From an uncultured Gammaproteobacteria bacterium (GTDB taxonomy: Bacteria > Pseudomonadota > Gammaproteobacteria > Pseudomonadales > Ketobacteraceae): 64,000 nucleotides of DNA. Under the pieces are notes generated by a model. It had not been told where the DNA came from, did no database searches, and saw only the letters and a list, made by a program, of their open reading frames with translations. The position numbers and the translations under genes were made by a program. This document shows, one piece after another, positions 40,271 to 50,003 of this stretch (positions within the stretch are counted from its first letter, which is position 1; every line of letters starts with the position of its first letter). The DNA lies in NCBI GenBank assembly GCA_913063125.1, contig CAJXZM010000007.1, forward strand, positions 1 through 64,000, written 5' to 3'.

Positions 40271-40651
40271 TTAATTTAAATCCGCAGCAAACTGTCGCAG
40301 TAATGACAATGGAATAATCTCTAATGCTTTTTTATGGGTTCGTGTTAAATGCACTCTTGGCGCCATGTCTTGATCATAAGCCTCTTGCCAACGCGCAGCA
40401 CACAAACACCATCGATCACCCGGTGCTAAACCTGGAAAACCATACTCCGGCATGGGTGTTGAAAGGTCATTACCTCGAAAACGAGAATATTCCAAAAACT
40501 CTTTGCTAACGGCGATACAAACCGTATGAGAACCAACATCCTGTTCATTGGTATTACAACAACCGTCTCGGAAAAAGCCTGTTAATGGTTCTTCACTACA
40601 AGCTTCCAATGGTTCATCAAATACATTCAACGATTCATCTTTTTCAATCAT
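40271..40651 (-). CDS. DUF2237 family protein
   Basis: 126 residues with the family pattern: NVFDEPLEACSEEPLTGFFRDGCCNT near the N-terminus (quoted in part: GFFRDGCC), then GSHTVC, NDLSTPMPEYGFPGL and LAPGDRWCLCAARW. Cysteines and acidic residues are conserved, but the role is unknown. It starts 2 bp after polA and precedes selO closely, so it is cotranscribed. No membrane segment. Confidence 0.85.
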   Translation of the reverse strand: MIEKDESLNVFDEPLEACSEEPLTGFFRDGCCNTNEQDVGSHTVCIAVSKEFLEYSRFRGNDLSTPMPEYGFPGLAPGDRWCLCAARWQEAYDQDMAPRVHLTRTHKKALEIIPLSLLRQFAADLN

Positions 40652-40653
40652 GA

Positions 40654-43371
40654 TTAGTGCGCCTCATCCCAATTATCACCAATACCCACATCCACAATCA
40701 AAGGAATGGATAATTCTGCTGCTGAACTCATACAGCGCTTTAGCCCCTCAACCACCACATCGATTTCTTCTTCTGGTACCTCCAGTACCAATTCATCGTG
40801 CACCTGCATAATCACACAAGATTTAAGTTTTTCATCTTTAAGCCACTGATCCACAGAAATCATCGCCCGCTTTATGATATCCGCCGCGGTTCCTTGCATC
40901 GGAGCATTGATAGCAGTACGTTCTGCAGCCTGTCGTCGCATTCCATTGGTAGAATTAATTTCCGCCAAATACAACCGGCGACCAAATAAGGTTTCAACGT
41001 ACCCATCATCCGCAGCACTGGCTCGTATCCGCTCCATATAATCATGAACCCCAGGATAACGTGCAAAATAGATATCAATATATTCCTGAGCTTCACCCCG
41101 TAAAATACCAAGATTTTTTGCCAAACCAAAAGCTGACATACCATAGATTAAACCAAAGTTAATCGCCTTGGCATTTCGACGCTGCTCTGTTGTCACCTCA
41201 TCAATCTCAACACCAACAACCTCTGCCGCTGTTGCTTTATGAATATCCAAACCATCATTAAATGCCGCCACCATACCTTCATCACCCGATAGATGAGCCA
41301 TGATACGCAATTCAATTTGAGAGTAATCCGCCGCCACTAATTTACAGCCAGGCTTAGCAATAAACGCTTGTCGGATTTTGCGTCCTTCTTCAGAGCGTAC
41401 CGGTATGTTTTGCAAATTTGGATCAGAAGATGAAAAACGTCCTGTTGCCGTCCCAGCCTGATGATAAGACGTATGAATTCGACCGCTTCTGCGGTGAATT
41501 AATTCTGGCAATTTATCGGTATAGGTGGACTTTAACTTACTCATGCTGCGATATTCCATGAGTATTTTTGGTAATGGAAAATCCAACGCCAACTCTTGTA
41601 ATACCGGCTCCGCTGTAGAGGGCGCACCTTTTGGCGTTTTCTTAATAACCGGCAAGCCTAATTTTTCATATAAAATCTCACCCAATTGTTTAGGAGATGA
41701 CAAATTAAACGGCTGGCCAGCCAATTCATGCGCTTCTGATTCAATCTCTTGCATACGCACTGCCAAAGACTGACTTTGACAACGCAGCATATCAGCATCA
41801 ATTAATGCTCCTGTCCGTTCGATGTGTGAAATAATCGGCATCAGGGGTATTTCAATATCTTCAAATACAGAAACCAACGTTGGCTCTTTTTCTAACTTGG
41901 CCCAAAGCACATTATGCAAGCGGAGAGTTATATCCGCATCTTCTGCCGCATATGGCCCTGCTAATTCAATATCGACTTGATCAAAGGTAAGTTGCTTTTT
42001 ACCTTTTCCCGCAATATCTTCAAAATGAATTGTTTCAAGGCCCAAATACTTTTGCGCCAAACTATCCATGTCATGTCGAGTAGCCGTTGAATTAAAAACA
42101 AAAGATTCCAACATGGTGTCAAACGCTACACCATTAATGTCAATATCGTAATTACCCAACACGTTTTTATCGTATTTTAAATTCTGACCCACTTTTTTAG
42201 GGCTCTCTGCAGCCAACAAAGGCGCTATTTTTTCCAACACCCAATCTCGAGACAACTGATCTGGAGCCCCAGGGTAACGATGGTCAACAGGAACATAAGC
42301 CGCCTTGCCCTCTTCACAACAAAACGACAAACCCACTAACTCTGCTTCCATATAATTTAAACTAGTGGTTTCGGTATCAAATGCAAATACATCACTAGCA
42401 GCCAAAACTTTCAGCCATTTCTCAAATTCTTCTTCGGTATAAATAACCTGATAATCGGTTTCAATATCCGCAACGGGAACGGCTACTTCTTCAGCATCAT
42501 CCGATCCGGCTGAAGATACTTCTGCGATCCAACTTTTAAACTCTAACTCTTTATATAGGGCTAATAATGCGGGTTTATCTGCAGGCTCCATCACCAAATC
42601 AGCAATACCGACATCCAACTCAACATCCAATTTAATGGTTGCCAAATCATAGGACAACGGCAGCTGCTCTAAGCTAGCACGTAAATTCTCACCCACCTTA
42701 CCTTTTACTTCATCAGCATGTTCCATCACACCATCTAATGAACCAAATAACGTTAACCACTTAACCGCCGTTTTTGGACCACATTTGGGCACACCCGGAA
42801 TATTATCAACGGTATCTCCCATCAGCGCGAGATAATCAATAATCTGATCTGGCTCAACACCAAATTTTTCCTTAACACCTGGCAGATCCATCACCGTATC
42901 CGTCATGGTATTCGCTAGCGTGACATGCTCCGTCACCAACTGAGCCATGTCCTTATCGCCGGTAGACACAACAGTATGAATACCTTTCGCAGATGCCTCA
43001 GCACACAGCGTACCAATCACATCATCCGCCTCAACGCCATCAACAATCAACATTGGAAAACCTAAGGCTTTTATACACTCATGCAACGGCGCAATCTGGC
43101 TTCGCAAATCATCCGGCATAGGAGGCCGATTCGCTTTGTACTCAGGAAACATGTCATCACGAAATGTTTTCCCTTTAGCATCAAAGATCACCGCCACCTG
43201 ATCTGACTGATAATCCTTCATAAGGCGCTTCAACATATTAAGTACACCCTTAATCGCACCCGTTGGCTGACCTTGTGAAGTAATCAACGGGGGCAATGCA
43301 TGAAACGCGCGATAAAGGTATGAAGATCCATCCACAAGCACTAAAGGCTTGGTTGTTGAAGGGTTTGACAT
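40654..43371 (-). CDS. polA: DNA polymerase I
   Basis: 905 residues with all three domains. The 5'-3' exonuclease has VDGSSYLYRAFHALPPL and GVEADDVIGTL. The proofreading exonuclease has intact carboxylates (FAFDTETTSLNYME). The polymerase has motif A ADYSQIELRIMAHLSGDE, the O-helix RRNAKAINFGLIYGM and motif C MQVHDELVLEV. It removes RNA primers and fills gaps in repair. It is the first gene of an operon with DUF2237 and selO. Confidence 0.97.
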   Translation of the reverse strand: MSNPSTTKPLVLVDGSSYLYRAFHALPPLITSQGQPTGAIKGVLNMLKRLMKDYQSDQVAVIFDAKGKTFRDDMFPEYKANRPPMPDDLRSQIAPLHECIKALGFPMLIVDGVEADDVIGTLCAEASAKGIHTVVSTGDKDMAQLVTEHVTLANTMTDTVMDLPGVKEKFGVEPDQIIDYLALMGDTVDNIPGVPKCGPKTAVKWLTLFGSLDGVMEHADEVKGKVGENLRASLEQLPLSYDLATIKLDVELDVGIADLVMEPADKPALLALYKELEFKSWIAEVSSAGSDDAEEVAVPVADIETDYQVIYTEEEFEKWLKVLAASDVFAFDTETTSLNYMEAELVGLSFCCEEGKAAYVPVDHRYPGAPDQLSRDWVLEKIAPLLAAESPKKVGQNLKYDKNVLGNYDIDINGVAFDTMLESFVFNSTATRHDMDSLAQKYLGLETIHFEDIAGKGKKQLTFDQVDIELAGPYAAEDADITLRLHNVLWAKLEKEPTLVSVFEDIEIPLMPIISHIERTGALIDADMLRCQSQSLAVRMQEIESEAHELAGQPFNLSSPKQLGEILYEKLGLPVIKKTPKGAPSTAEPVLQELALDFPLPKILMEYRSMSKLKSTYTDKLPELIHRRSGRIHTSYHQAGTATGRFSSSDPNLQNIPVRSEEGRKIRQAFIAKPGCKLVAADYSQIELRIMAHLSGDEGMVAAFNDGLDIHKATAAEVVGVEIDEVTTEQRRNAKAINFGLIYGMSAFGLAKNLGILRGEAQEYIDIYFARYPGVHDYMERIRASAADDGYVETLFGRRLYLAEINSTNGMRRQAAERTAINAPMQGTAADIIKRAMISVDQWLKDEKLKSCVIMQVHDELVLEVPEEEIDVVVEGLKRCMSSAAELSIPLIVDVGIGDNWDEAH

Positions 43372-43468
43372 GTTTACAATCCAATCGGTTTAAAAAACCA
43401 GCACAAAACAGTTATGCTGGAATAAAATTATCACTACTTAGTAAGATCGTGGAAACTGGGTATAAGCT

Positions 43469-43571
43469 CTGTATTTGACGTATGATTTCAGAAATCTCTG
43501 AGGCAAGGACGCCGAAGAAAGCATACATGGACGTACTCGCTGCGGTTTCTGAAATCATACGTCAAATACAG
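43469..43571. repeat. large inverted repeat between polA and panP
   Basis: Perfect 26-bp arms (left 43469-43494, right 43546-43571) read CTGTATTTGACGTATGATTT followed by CAGAAA, and the exact reverse complement. They enclose a 51-nt centre containing GGCAAGGACGCCGAAGAAAG. In transcript form this would be a very stable stem. The rest of the 307-bp gap (43372-43678) shows no gene. It may be a dispersed intergenic element (a MITE-like or REP-like repeat) or a termination structure for panP. Confidence 0.75.
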
Positions 43572-43678
43572 TGCGATCGTCGAGATCCGCAGACTTACTA
43601 AACTAGATATCTCATGCTATCACGGAGCCCCTCCAAGTGGGAGGTAACCATTCTACCGCAACCGCTCTATCGAAAAAG

Positions 43679-45328
43679 TTAATTCGCAGGCATATCACAC
43701 AAACACGCAAGTTCCGCCATAAACGCCTTACACGTATTACTGTCAGCAATTTCCAACTGCTCCATAATAATCGCCCGCAATACATCCATACTGGTCAACG
43801 GGTTCGCCAACACCACGCGAAAGACCACCGAAGGATAATTAGCATACTTCATCGGTGTCAACGTAGTACGCGATACAAAAGACTTACCATGTGCACGTTG
43901 CGCTTTTTGAATCCGCTTAGTAAGACGGTTCAACACATCCAAAATTTTATTACGCTTACCCTCAGGAGCCGTCTTCAATGCTTTCTGCACATAAGCAGGC
44001 ACAAACCGATAGGTCAAAATGTTCAACTCTGGCGCCGATATCAACTCAAATTCTTCTTCACGATTAATCATATCCGCAAAAGAGTGAGCCTTATTAATAC
44101 CCTCATCAATCAGAATCTCATAACCACTACGACCGATAATTTTTAATCCCGACTGCAATAACATCGCCATCCCAGGACGCGAGCCTTCCAACGTATAACT
44201 ACCCAAATCCTTTGAACCTTTACGGATAATATATTCCGCATGATGCTCAATACTTGACACTATGGTTGGCTCTTTAAACAATACCAACCCCGCCCCCATC
44301 GGTACGTACATCTGCTTATGAGCATCAATGGTCACAGAATCTGCGCGCTCAATACCTTTTAAGATATGTTTATAGGTATTTGAAAATAACGTCGGACCAC
44401 CCCAAGCAGCATCCACATGGTAGTGACAGCCGATTTCTTCAGCAACGTCCGCCATTTCATCTAACGGATCAACAGAACCTGTTTCAGAAGTGCCCGCCAC
44501 ACCAATAATGGCCATTACTTTGATATTTCTAGCGGTTAGGTCTGCTACTTTTGCCCTTAAATCAGAAATCTGCGCTTTGTTTCTCTCATCCGTTTTTATC
44601 GCAATCAGATTATCGCGACCAAAACCTAATACATCAGCCGCTTTTCCTAGGGAATAATGGCCGCGCTCTGTTACCAATACCGCAACACCATCATACCCAT
44701 AGTGCTTTAACGCACCATGCATACCAGAATAATTTACTCCACGAAAATCACCATCGGGAGCAAGTAGTTTATTTCTCGCCACCCAAAGTGCCGTTAGGTT
44801 AGCAATAGTGCCACCAGAGCAAAAAGAACCTAACGAATGTCCCGCTTCATGCATCCACTTGGTATAAAAATCAGTGCCATTTTCATAAACCAATCGATGC
44901 ATCATTCCCAAAACTTGACGCTCTAACGGAGTAAACGCTTTAGAGGTTTCAATTTTCACCAAGTTTTGATTAAGCGCCATCATGATTTTTGACAGCGGCA
45001 ACATAAAATATGGCAGAGCAGAGGTCATATGCCCAACAAAGCTAGGGGATGACGTATGTACAGACTGGGCAACCAACTTGTCCAATAAAAAATTGGCTTG
45101 CTGTGATACAAAAATCGGCTTTTCAGGAATACCCGAATCAGCAAAGTCTTTTTCTAACTCAGGCAGCTCTTTTTCTGCAGCCACGACATGCTGTTGCAAA
45201 AAGCCCACCAGATTTTCTGATATCTGTTGTTCGATTCTACCGAGTTTTGAGTTGGGCGCTTCGGGTACCGTAAATATCCGGTACATCGCTTCCATACTCG
45301 CATCTGCGTACTGCGTGTCTCGTGCCAT
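43679..45328 (-). CDS. panP: PLP-dependent aspartate 1-decarboxylase PanP-like
   Basis: 549-residue group II PLP decarboxylase. The lysine binding the cofactor is in TIDAHKQMYVPMG, preceded by HVDAAWGGPTL and the phosphate-binding EAGHSLGSFCSGGTIANLTAL region. The N-terminus (MEAMYRIFTVPEAP) matches the Vibrio-type protein described as an alternative beta-alanine source for pantothenate, replacing PanD. A glutamate or tyrosine decarboxylase is less likely. Single gene. Confidence 0.8.
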   Translation of the reverse strand: MARDTQYADASMEAMYRIFTVPEAPNSKLGRIEQQISENLVGFLQQHVVAAEKELPELEKDFADSGIPEKPIFVSQQANFLLDKLVAQSVHTSSPSFVGHMTSALPYFMLPLSKIMMALNQNLVKIETSKAFTPLERQVLGMMHRLVYENGTDFYTKWMHEAGHSLGSFCSGGTIANLTALWVARNKLLAPDGDFRGVNYSGMHGALKHYGYDGVAVLVTERGHYSLGKAADVLGFGRDNLIAIKTDERNKAQISDLRAKVADLTARNIKVMAIIGVAGTSETGSVDPLDEMADVAEEIGCHYHVDAAWGGPTLFSNTYKHILKGIERADSVTIDAHKQMYVPMGAGLVLFKEPTIVSSIEHHAEYIIRKGSKDLGSYTLEGSRPGMAMLLQSGLKIIGRSGYEILIDEGINKAHSFADMINREEEFELISAPELNILTYRFVPAYVQKALKTAPEGKRNKILDVLNRLTKRIQKAQRAHGKSFVSRTTLTPMKYANYPSVVFRVVLANPLTSMDVLRAIIMEQLEIADSNTCKAFMAELACLCDMPAN

Positions 45329-45614
45329 GGTGTTGCCTAGTAAAGTTTGCCTAAATATTGCTTTGCTGATCGCTAAGGGCGCCTATTTTAACCACAAAGA
45401 GTCTTTTCAGCGAAATTTTTCTAACTACAACAAAATATCAAAATATTTTCGTTTAAAATCAATATCTTAATAGACGGACATAGAGTCAGGTTTTTATGCC
45501 AAAAAGGACAAATAGTTAAGAAACCTTCCTACACTCAACAAAATACTAGCATACGTATACCGTTCGCGGTATTTGCAGCCCACAATGAAAACAAAATCCC
45601 TAACCGTTTTTGAG

Positions 45615-46706
45615 CTACCTTTTTATCAACTTTCTTATTTGCTCTGTTGTGTGCTTAACGGCAGCCTCTGCCGCCTCAATATGCCCCGTCATGGTGACGT
45701 AAGCATGCATCAAATCACTATATTCGTGATACCACACCGATACACCCACTGATTTCAGATACATTGCATATGCCTCGCCTTCATCACGCAGCACATCAAA
45801 CCCTGCAGTGGTAATAATGGCTGGCGGTAACTTCTCAAGCCACTCACCTTCAGCTAATCCGGGAGATGCCTTAATGTCCTGTTTATGGTTATCATTTCCT
45901 ATGTACATTCCAACAAACCAATTAATAGTATTACCACATAGAGGTAACCCTTCAGCCTGAGTGTGGTGGGTTAACGTACAATTCCGCAAATCCGTTGCTG
46001 GATAGATGAGCACTTGTGCACTTGGGGCAGGCAGGCCATTTTTTACCGTTTGCTGACTGACTACCGCCGCTAAATTACCCCCAGCGCTATCTCCTGCAAC
46101 ATACACATTATTCTCATCACCACCATAATGAGACACATTATCTTTGAGCCACAGGAAGCTATCAACAGCATCATCTGCTGCAGCCGGATAGGGTTGCTCA
46201 GGTGCCAATCGATAATCCACAGATATCACAATATGATTAAGGTCTTCAGCAAAGCCAGAGCACAACGCATCAACAGTATCCGAACTTCCCACCGACCAGC
46301 CGCCGCCATGGTAATAGACCATCACCGGGATAGGTTCATTGGTAAGCTGTGGTGGGTTAAAAATACGGATCCCCACTGATCTAACACCTGCCGCAGACGA
46401 CAACGCAATGGTTCTATCTTTTGCCGTAACAGACTTGCGACGGGAACTATCCAACAACTTGCAACCTTCCGCGTACTGAGTTCGAGCAAGTTTGATAGGA
46501 AACGAATATAGCGGACTTTCTGCTTCATAAGCCTTTGCAACGACATGCAGCTGAGGGTCCAAAGCTCGACCCTCCCAAGCATAAGGTTTACCGCCTGCTA
46601 TCACCTCAAGCTGCCTAGGCGGCAATTTTAAAGCTGCTTGAGATAGGGCGTTTTTAATTCGGTCTAGTGATTTGATTTGATCTATTTTTTTCAGATGCTC
46701 TAACAT
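45615..46706 (-). CDS. alpha/beta hydrolase, hormone-sensitive lipase family
   Basis: 363 residues. Oxyanion motif HGGGWSVGS at 133-141 and nucleophile Ser207 in VAGDSAGGN; the acid is in GFDVLRDEG and the His in HAYVTM. It hydrolyses short-chain carboxyl esters or lactones; the substrate is unknown. The frame extends upstream to 46790, but the ATG at 46706 is the better start (an AGG upstream, and the following sequence MLEHLKKIDQ fits). It is divergent from the DUF2782 gene. Confidence 0.85.
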   Translation of the reverse strand: MLEHLKKIDQIKSLDRIKNALSQAALKLPPRQLEVIAGGKPYAWEGRALDPQLHVVAKAYEAESPLYSFPIKLARTQYAEGCKLLDSSRRKSVTAKDRTIALSSAAGVRSVGIRIFNPPQLTNEPIPVMVYYHGGGWSVGSSDTVDALCSGFAEDLNHIVISVDYRLAPEQPYPAAADDAVDSFLWLKDNVSHYGGDENNVYVAGDSAGGNLAAVVSQQTVKNGLPAPSAQVLIYPATDLRNCTLTHHTQAEGLPLCGNTINWFVGMYIGNDNHKQDIKASPGLAEGEWLEKLPPAIITTAGFDVLRDEGEAYAMYLKSVGVSVWYHEYSDLMHAYVTMTGHIEAAEAAVKHTTEQIRKLIKR

Positions 46707-46891
46707 GGAAAAACCTATGGGCAGGAAGGGGCAATACTGTATGCAAATGACTAACTCCAAAGAATAATCGTAAAACCAATATGAGCGCAATAAATGATGC
46801 TTATCATTTGTCGCATATAGTGAATAACAGTAAACTGTTGCTATCGTCCTTTCTTTTCTGCCTCTTTTTATCTACTTATGGTGTACTTACT

Positions 46892-47179
46892 ATGCGCTTA
46901 TTAATTGCAATATTATTACTAATACCCCTCTCTGTACTCGCGAGGATAGAGCCTTATGACGAACGCTCTGATATTCAACCTGAGGCCAAAGTAACCATTG
47001 TAAAAGATGGTGACAAAGAAATGCAGATACACCAAGTAAACGGCAAGGTGTATGGCATTAAGGTAATACCTAAATTAGGTAAACCTTACTACCTTGTTGA
47101 CCCTAATGGCGATGGCAAGTTTATTCGCAATGATTATGATCGTATTCAAGTACCTGAGTGGACATTACTAAAATGGTAA
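46892..47179 (+). CDS. DUF2782 family exported protein
   Basis: 95 residues: signal peptide MRLLIAILLLIPLSVLA, then an acidic-basic mature part. Its family hallmark is VNGKVYGIKVIPKLGKPYYL followed by DPNGDGKF. Pseudomonas carries this protein next to polA, as here within a few kilobases. Function unknown. The longer in-frame extension from 46781 is ignored in favour of the ATG beginning the signal peptide. Its stop overlaps the front of the next reading frame. Confidence 0.82.
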   Translation: MRLLIAILLLIPLSVLARIEPYDERSDIQPEAKVTIVKDGDKEMQIHQVNGKVYGIKVIPKLGKPYYLVDPNGDGKFIRNDYDRIQVPEWTLLKW

Positions 47180-47187
47180 AGGTAGGA

Positions 47188-48132
47188 ATGGCGGAAGTAG
47201 AAATGAAAGACATTGATGTAACAAAAACTGAAGCAGCTGACTCTGAAACAATAGAAACTGAAACAATAGGTACGGCAAACGACAGCACGGTTATCACCGG
47301 CACGCTGGCTAAAATGCGCAACCTTCTTGCGGGGGATAACGACAGTTTCGACACCCCCAGTGTTGCTTATGAGTTACCCATGGGTGACAAGCAAATCGCC
47401 TTAAACCCACTAATTGGGCGTTCCATTCGACTCAATTTTACTGGCCAAATTTTTTGCTCTCATTGCGGTCGCAAAACCAAAAAGAGTTTTAGCCAAGGCC
47501 ATTGTTACCCTTGCTTTAAAAAGCTCGCAAGCTGTGACATGTGTATCATGAAACCCGAAACCTGCCACTTTGATCAGGGTACCTGCCGGGAGCCGGAATG
47601 GGCACAGGAGTTTTGTTTTAAGCCCCATTATGTCTATTTGGCAAATTCATCGGGTATTAAAGTGGGTATCACTCGTGGCACTCAAATACCAACTCGCTGG
47701 ATGGATCAAGGTGCAATACAAGCGTTACCTATCATGAAAGTAAGCGCTCGCAAACTATCTGGGCTAGTAGAAGTCATCATCGCAGAGCATGTGTCCGATA
47801 AAACGAACTGGCGTAAAATGCTTAAAAACGATGTTGAGACGTTAGACCTTAGAGCCATTCGTGATCAGCTTTTAGAAGCGTGTGACGAGCAGTTACAAGC
47901 ACTAAAAGAACAACATGGTGACGATGCAATGCAGTGGTTGGATGAAGAACCGATTGATATTCATTACCCCGTGAAGGTTTACCCTACCAAAGTAACGTCT
48001 TTTAACTTTGATAAAACACCCATGATAGAAGGCACTCTCATGGGAATAAAAGGCCAATATTTGTTATTAGATACCGGTGTGTTGAATATTCGAAAGTTCT
48101 CTGCTTATGAGGTTGAACTGTCTTACACCTAA
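47188..48132 (+). CDS. DUF2797 family protein with Cys-rich zinc-like region
   Basis: 314 residues. Cysteines are arranged as CSHCGRKTKKSF, CYPCF, CDMCIMKPETC, FDQGTC, a probable zinc-binding cluster near residue 90. A C-terminal region includes HYVYLANSSGIKVGITRG and IPTRWMDQGA, a GIY-YIG-like beginning. The role of the family is unknown. The start is ambiguous: GTG at 47158 and ATG at 47173 also open it, while the ATG at 47188 has AAAGGTAGG just upstream. It ends 2 bp before the znuA stop, tail to tail. Confidence 0.78.
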   Translation: MAEVEMKDIDVTKTEAADSETIETETIGTANDSTVITGTLAKMRNLLAGDNDSFDTPSVAYELPMGDKQIALNPLIGRSIRLNFTGQIFCSHCGRKTKKSFSQGHCYPCFKKLASCDMCIMKPETCHFDQGTCREPEWAQEFCFKPHYVYLANSSGIKVGITRGTQIPTRWMDQGAIQALPIMKVSARKLSGLVEVIIAEHVSDKTNWRKMLKNDVETLDLRAIRDQLLEACDEQLQALKEQHGDDAMQWLDEEPIDIHYPVKVYPTKVTSFNFDKTPMIEGTLMGIKGQYLLLDTGVLNIRKFSAYEVELSYT

Positions 48133-48134
48133 TA

Positions 48135-49106
48135 TTACCAATGGCATGTCAAAATCTCATCATAAGCATGCTGTAACATATCGTGGTAATTTTCCTGCCC
48201 CCAACCCAAACTGTCGATGACGATTTGGCGCAAGGGGGTGCTAGCCTCGATTTTATGTATGATAGAGACATTAGTATTGGTTTCTGCCACAACACAGACC
48301 ACCTGGTCTACCTTTACCTTTTGCTTCAACGCTAACAAGGTTTTAATACCGGGGCGATGATCATCACTCAATGCTACTCTAGCAACAGAAAGCACACCTA
48401 AGTCAGACTCTAAATACTGCAACCCATCGTGAAATAGAATAAATGATGGTTTTTGTTTTATCGCTTGTGTTTGTTTATTCGATAACAGAGACCTAATAGG
48501 TTGCATTGCCTGCCTAACAATTGATCGTTTTTCATTTGCCCGCGTCTCCGCACTGCCTCCCTGGACATCCAGCGTAGCTAAAACCCGCGCCGCTATAATC
48601 TCGGCATTATCTACCGACCACCAAATGTGGGGATCAAACTGCAACATTTCATCATGATCATGATGTTTATCCTCATCATGTCCCTTGTCATTTTCAAGCA
48701 GCTCTCTAAACGCCAAACGTTTAAGCCCTTCCAACAGGCTTACATCAATCACTTTATCTTGATCGGCTCGGGCAATAACAGAGACTAAATAGGGTTCCAC
48801 AACAGGCCCCATCCAGATAATCAAATCCGCCTGTAACACCTGAGCAATATCAGACGGTTTTAATACATAGTCGTGAGGGGTTGACCCTGGAGGTAAGAGA
48901 GTACTTACTTCAAGATTAATATCATGCTGTAGTAATGGTTTATGCATCGTCGCAATGATTAATTGTAACGGCTTAATTGACGTGAGAATGGCTGGAGAAC
49001 TAGACGCTAAGCTCACTGTTGAGAACGAAGAAAAACCCAACAAAATGGCTATCAACAACGGTTCCATTTGCGCCTTTACTAAACTCATGCTTTTTAGAAA
49101 CACCAT
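48135..49106 (-). CDS. znuA: zinc ABC transporter periplasmic binding protein ZnuA
   Basis: 323-residue cluster 9 metal-binding receptor. It has an N-terminal membrane-targeting segment and a His-rich loop (DEDKHHDHDE) typical of zinc-specific members. Ligand motifs are PPGSTPHDYVLKPSD, DPHIWW and LFHDGLQYLES. It captures zinc for ZnuCB. Divergent from znuC across 111 bp, where a Zur operator is expected, but I see no convincing palindrome. An ATG at 49088 (MSLVKA) is an alternative start. Confidence 0.93.
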   Translation of the reverse strand: MVFLKSMSLVKAQMEPLLIAILLGFSSFSTVSLASSSPAILTSIKPLQLIIATMHKPLLQHDINLEVSTLLPPGSTPHDYVLKPSDIAQVLQADLIIWMGPVVEPYLVSVIARADQDKVIDVSLLEGLKRLAFRELLENDKGHDEDKHHDHDEMLQFDPHIWWSVDNAEIIAARVLATLDVQGGSAETRANEKRSIVRQAMQPIRSLLSNKQTQAIKQKPSFILFHDGLQYLESDLGVLSVARVALSDDHRPGIKTLLALKQKVKVDQVVCVVAETNTNVSIIHKIEASTPLRQIVIDSLGWGQENYHDMLQHAYDEILTCHW

Positions 49107-49217
49107 TTTTTATACCGTTATCCTTTAACTTATTATTGAAAAGCAAGATTACCACAACCATGATCGAAAGATGATAAGATAGCCCGCCATTCCTATCCCC
49201 TAGAGATTACTGCTCCG

Positions 49218-50003
49218 ATGACCACCCCGATTGTTCAACTTGATGATATTTGCCTCAATATAAGAGGACAGTCATTGCTGAACCATATCAATATGGCGCT
49301 AAACCCTGGGGAGATTATGACCGTTATTGGTCCAAATGGTGCCGGAAAGTCCAGCTTGCTTAAAATTGTGCTGGGCTTATACAAACCCTCATCGGGAAAG
49401 CGTCGCATACATAAAGGATTACGTATTGGCTACATGCCTCAAAAGCTCCAAATTGACCAAAGTTTACCGCTTACCGTTCAGCGCTTTCTGGCCCTGGCAG
49501 GAAACCCCAACCGCCAAGATATTGAGGCCGCATTGCATGATGTGAATGCTCTGCAGACCATCACACGCCCCATACAATCGATTTCCGGGGGAGAGTTCCA
49601 ACGCGTATTACTCGCCAGAGCATTATTAAGGAACCCTACACTATTGGTATTAGACGAACCTGCACAAGGTGTAGACCTACATGGTCAACAGGAGCTCTAT
49701 CAACTATTGGCAGGCATTCGAGATAAACGCCAATGCGCCATTTTGATGGTATCCCATGATTTACACTTTGTAATGGCAAGAACCGACCAGGTCATCTGTT
49801 TAAACCAGCATGTTTGTTGTTCAGGAACCGCAGACTCCGTAGCGAATCACCCAGAGTATTTGGCTTTATTTGATCAGGGAATTGAAAAAGATTTTGCGGT
49901 ATACACACATCACCATGACCATCACCATAATATTCATGGTGATGTAGTAAAAGACGAAACCTCCAGTTCCCACAAGCAATGCTCAGGGCATCACCATGAT
50001 TGA
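49218..50003 (+). CDS. znuC: zinc ABC transporter ATPase ZnuC
   Basis: 261 residues with Walker A GPNGAGKSS, signature SISGGEFQRVLLA, Walker B LLVLDEPAQGVD and H-loop VSHD. The C-terminus is a His-rich tail (residues about 231-261, including HHHDHHHN and GHHHD) that may sense or buffer cytoplasmic zinc. It is coupled to znuB by an 8-bp overlap. Unlike Pseudomonas, no zur gene precedes it. Confidence 0.95.
   Translation: MTTPIVQLDDICLNIRGQSLLNHINMALNPGEIMTVIGPNGAGKSSLLKIVLGLYKPSSGKRRIHKGLRIGYMPQKLQIDQSLPLTVQRFLALAGNPNRQDIEAALHDVNALQTITRPIQSISGGEFQRVLLARALLRNPTLLVLDEPAQGVDLHGQQELYQLLAGIRDKRQCAILMVSHDLHFVMARTDQVICLNQHVCCSGTADSVANHPEYLALFDQGIEKDFAVYTHHHDHHHNIHGDVVKDETSSSHKQCSGHHHD

Noticed and set aside
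49107-49217. Zur operator between znuA and znuC
   Set aside because: GTTATCCTTTAAC near 49117 is weakly symmetric but departs from known Zur sites; too little to call.
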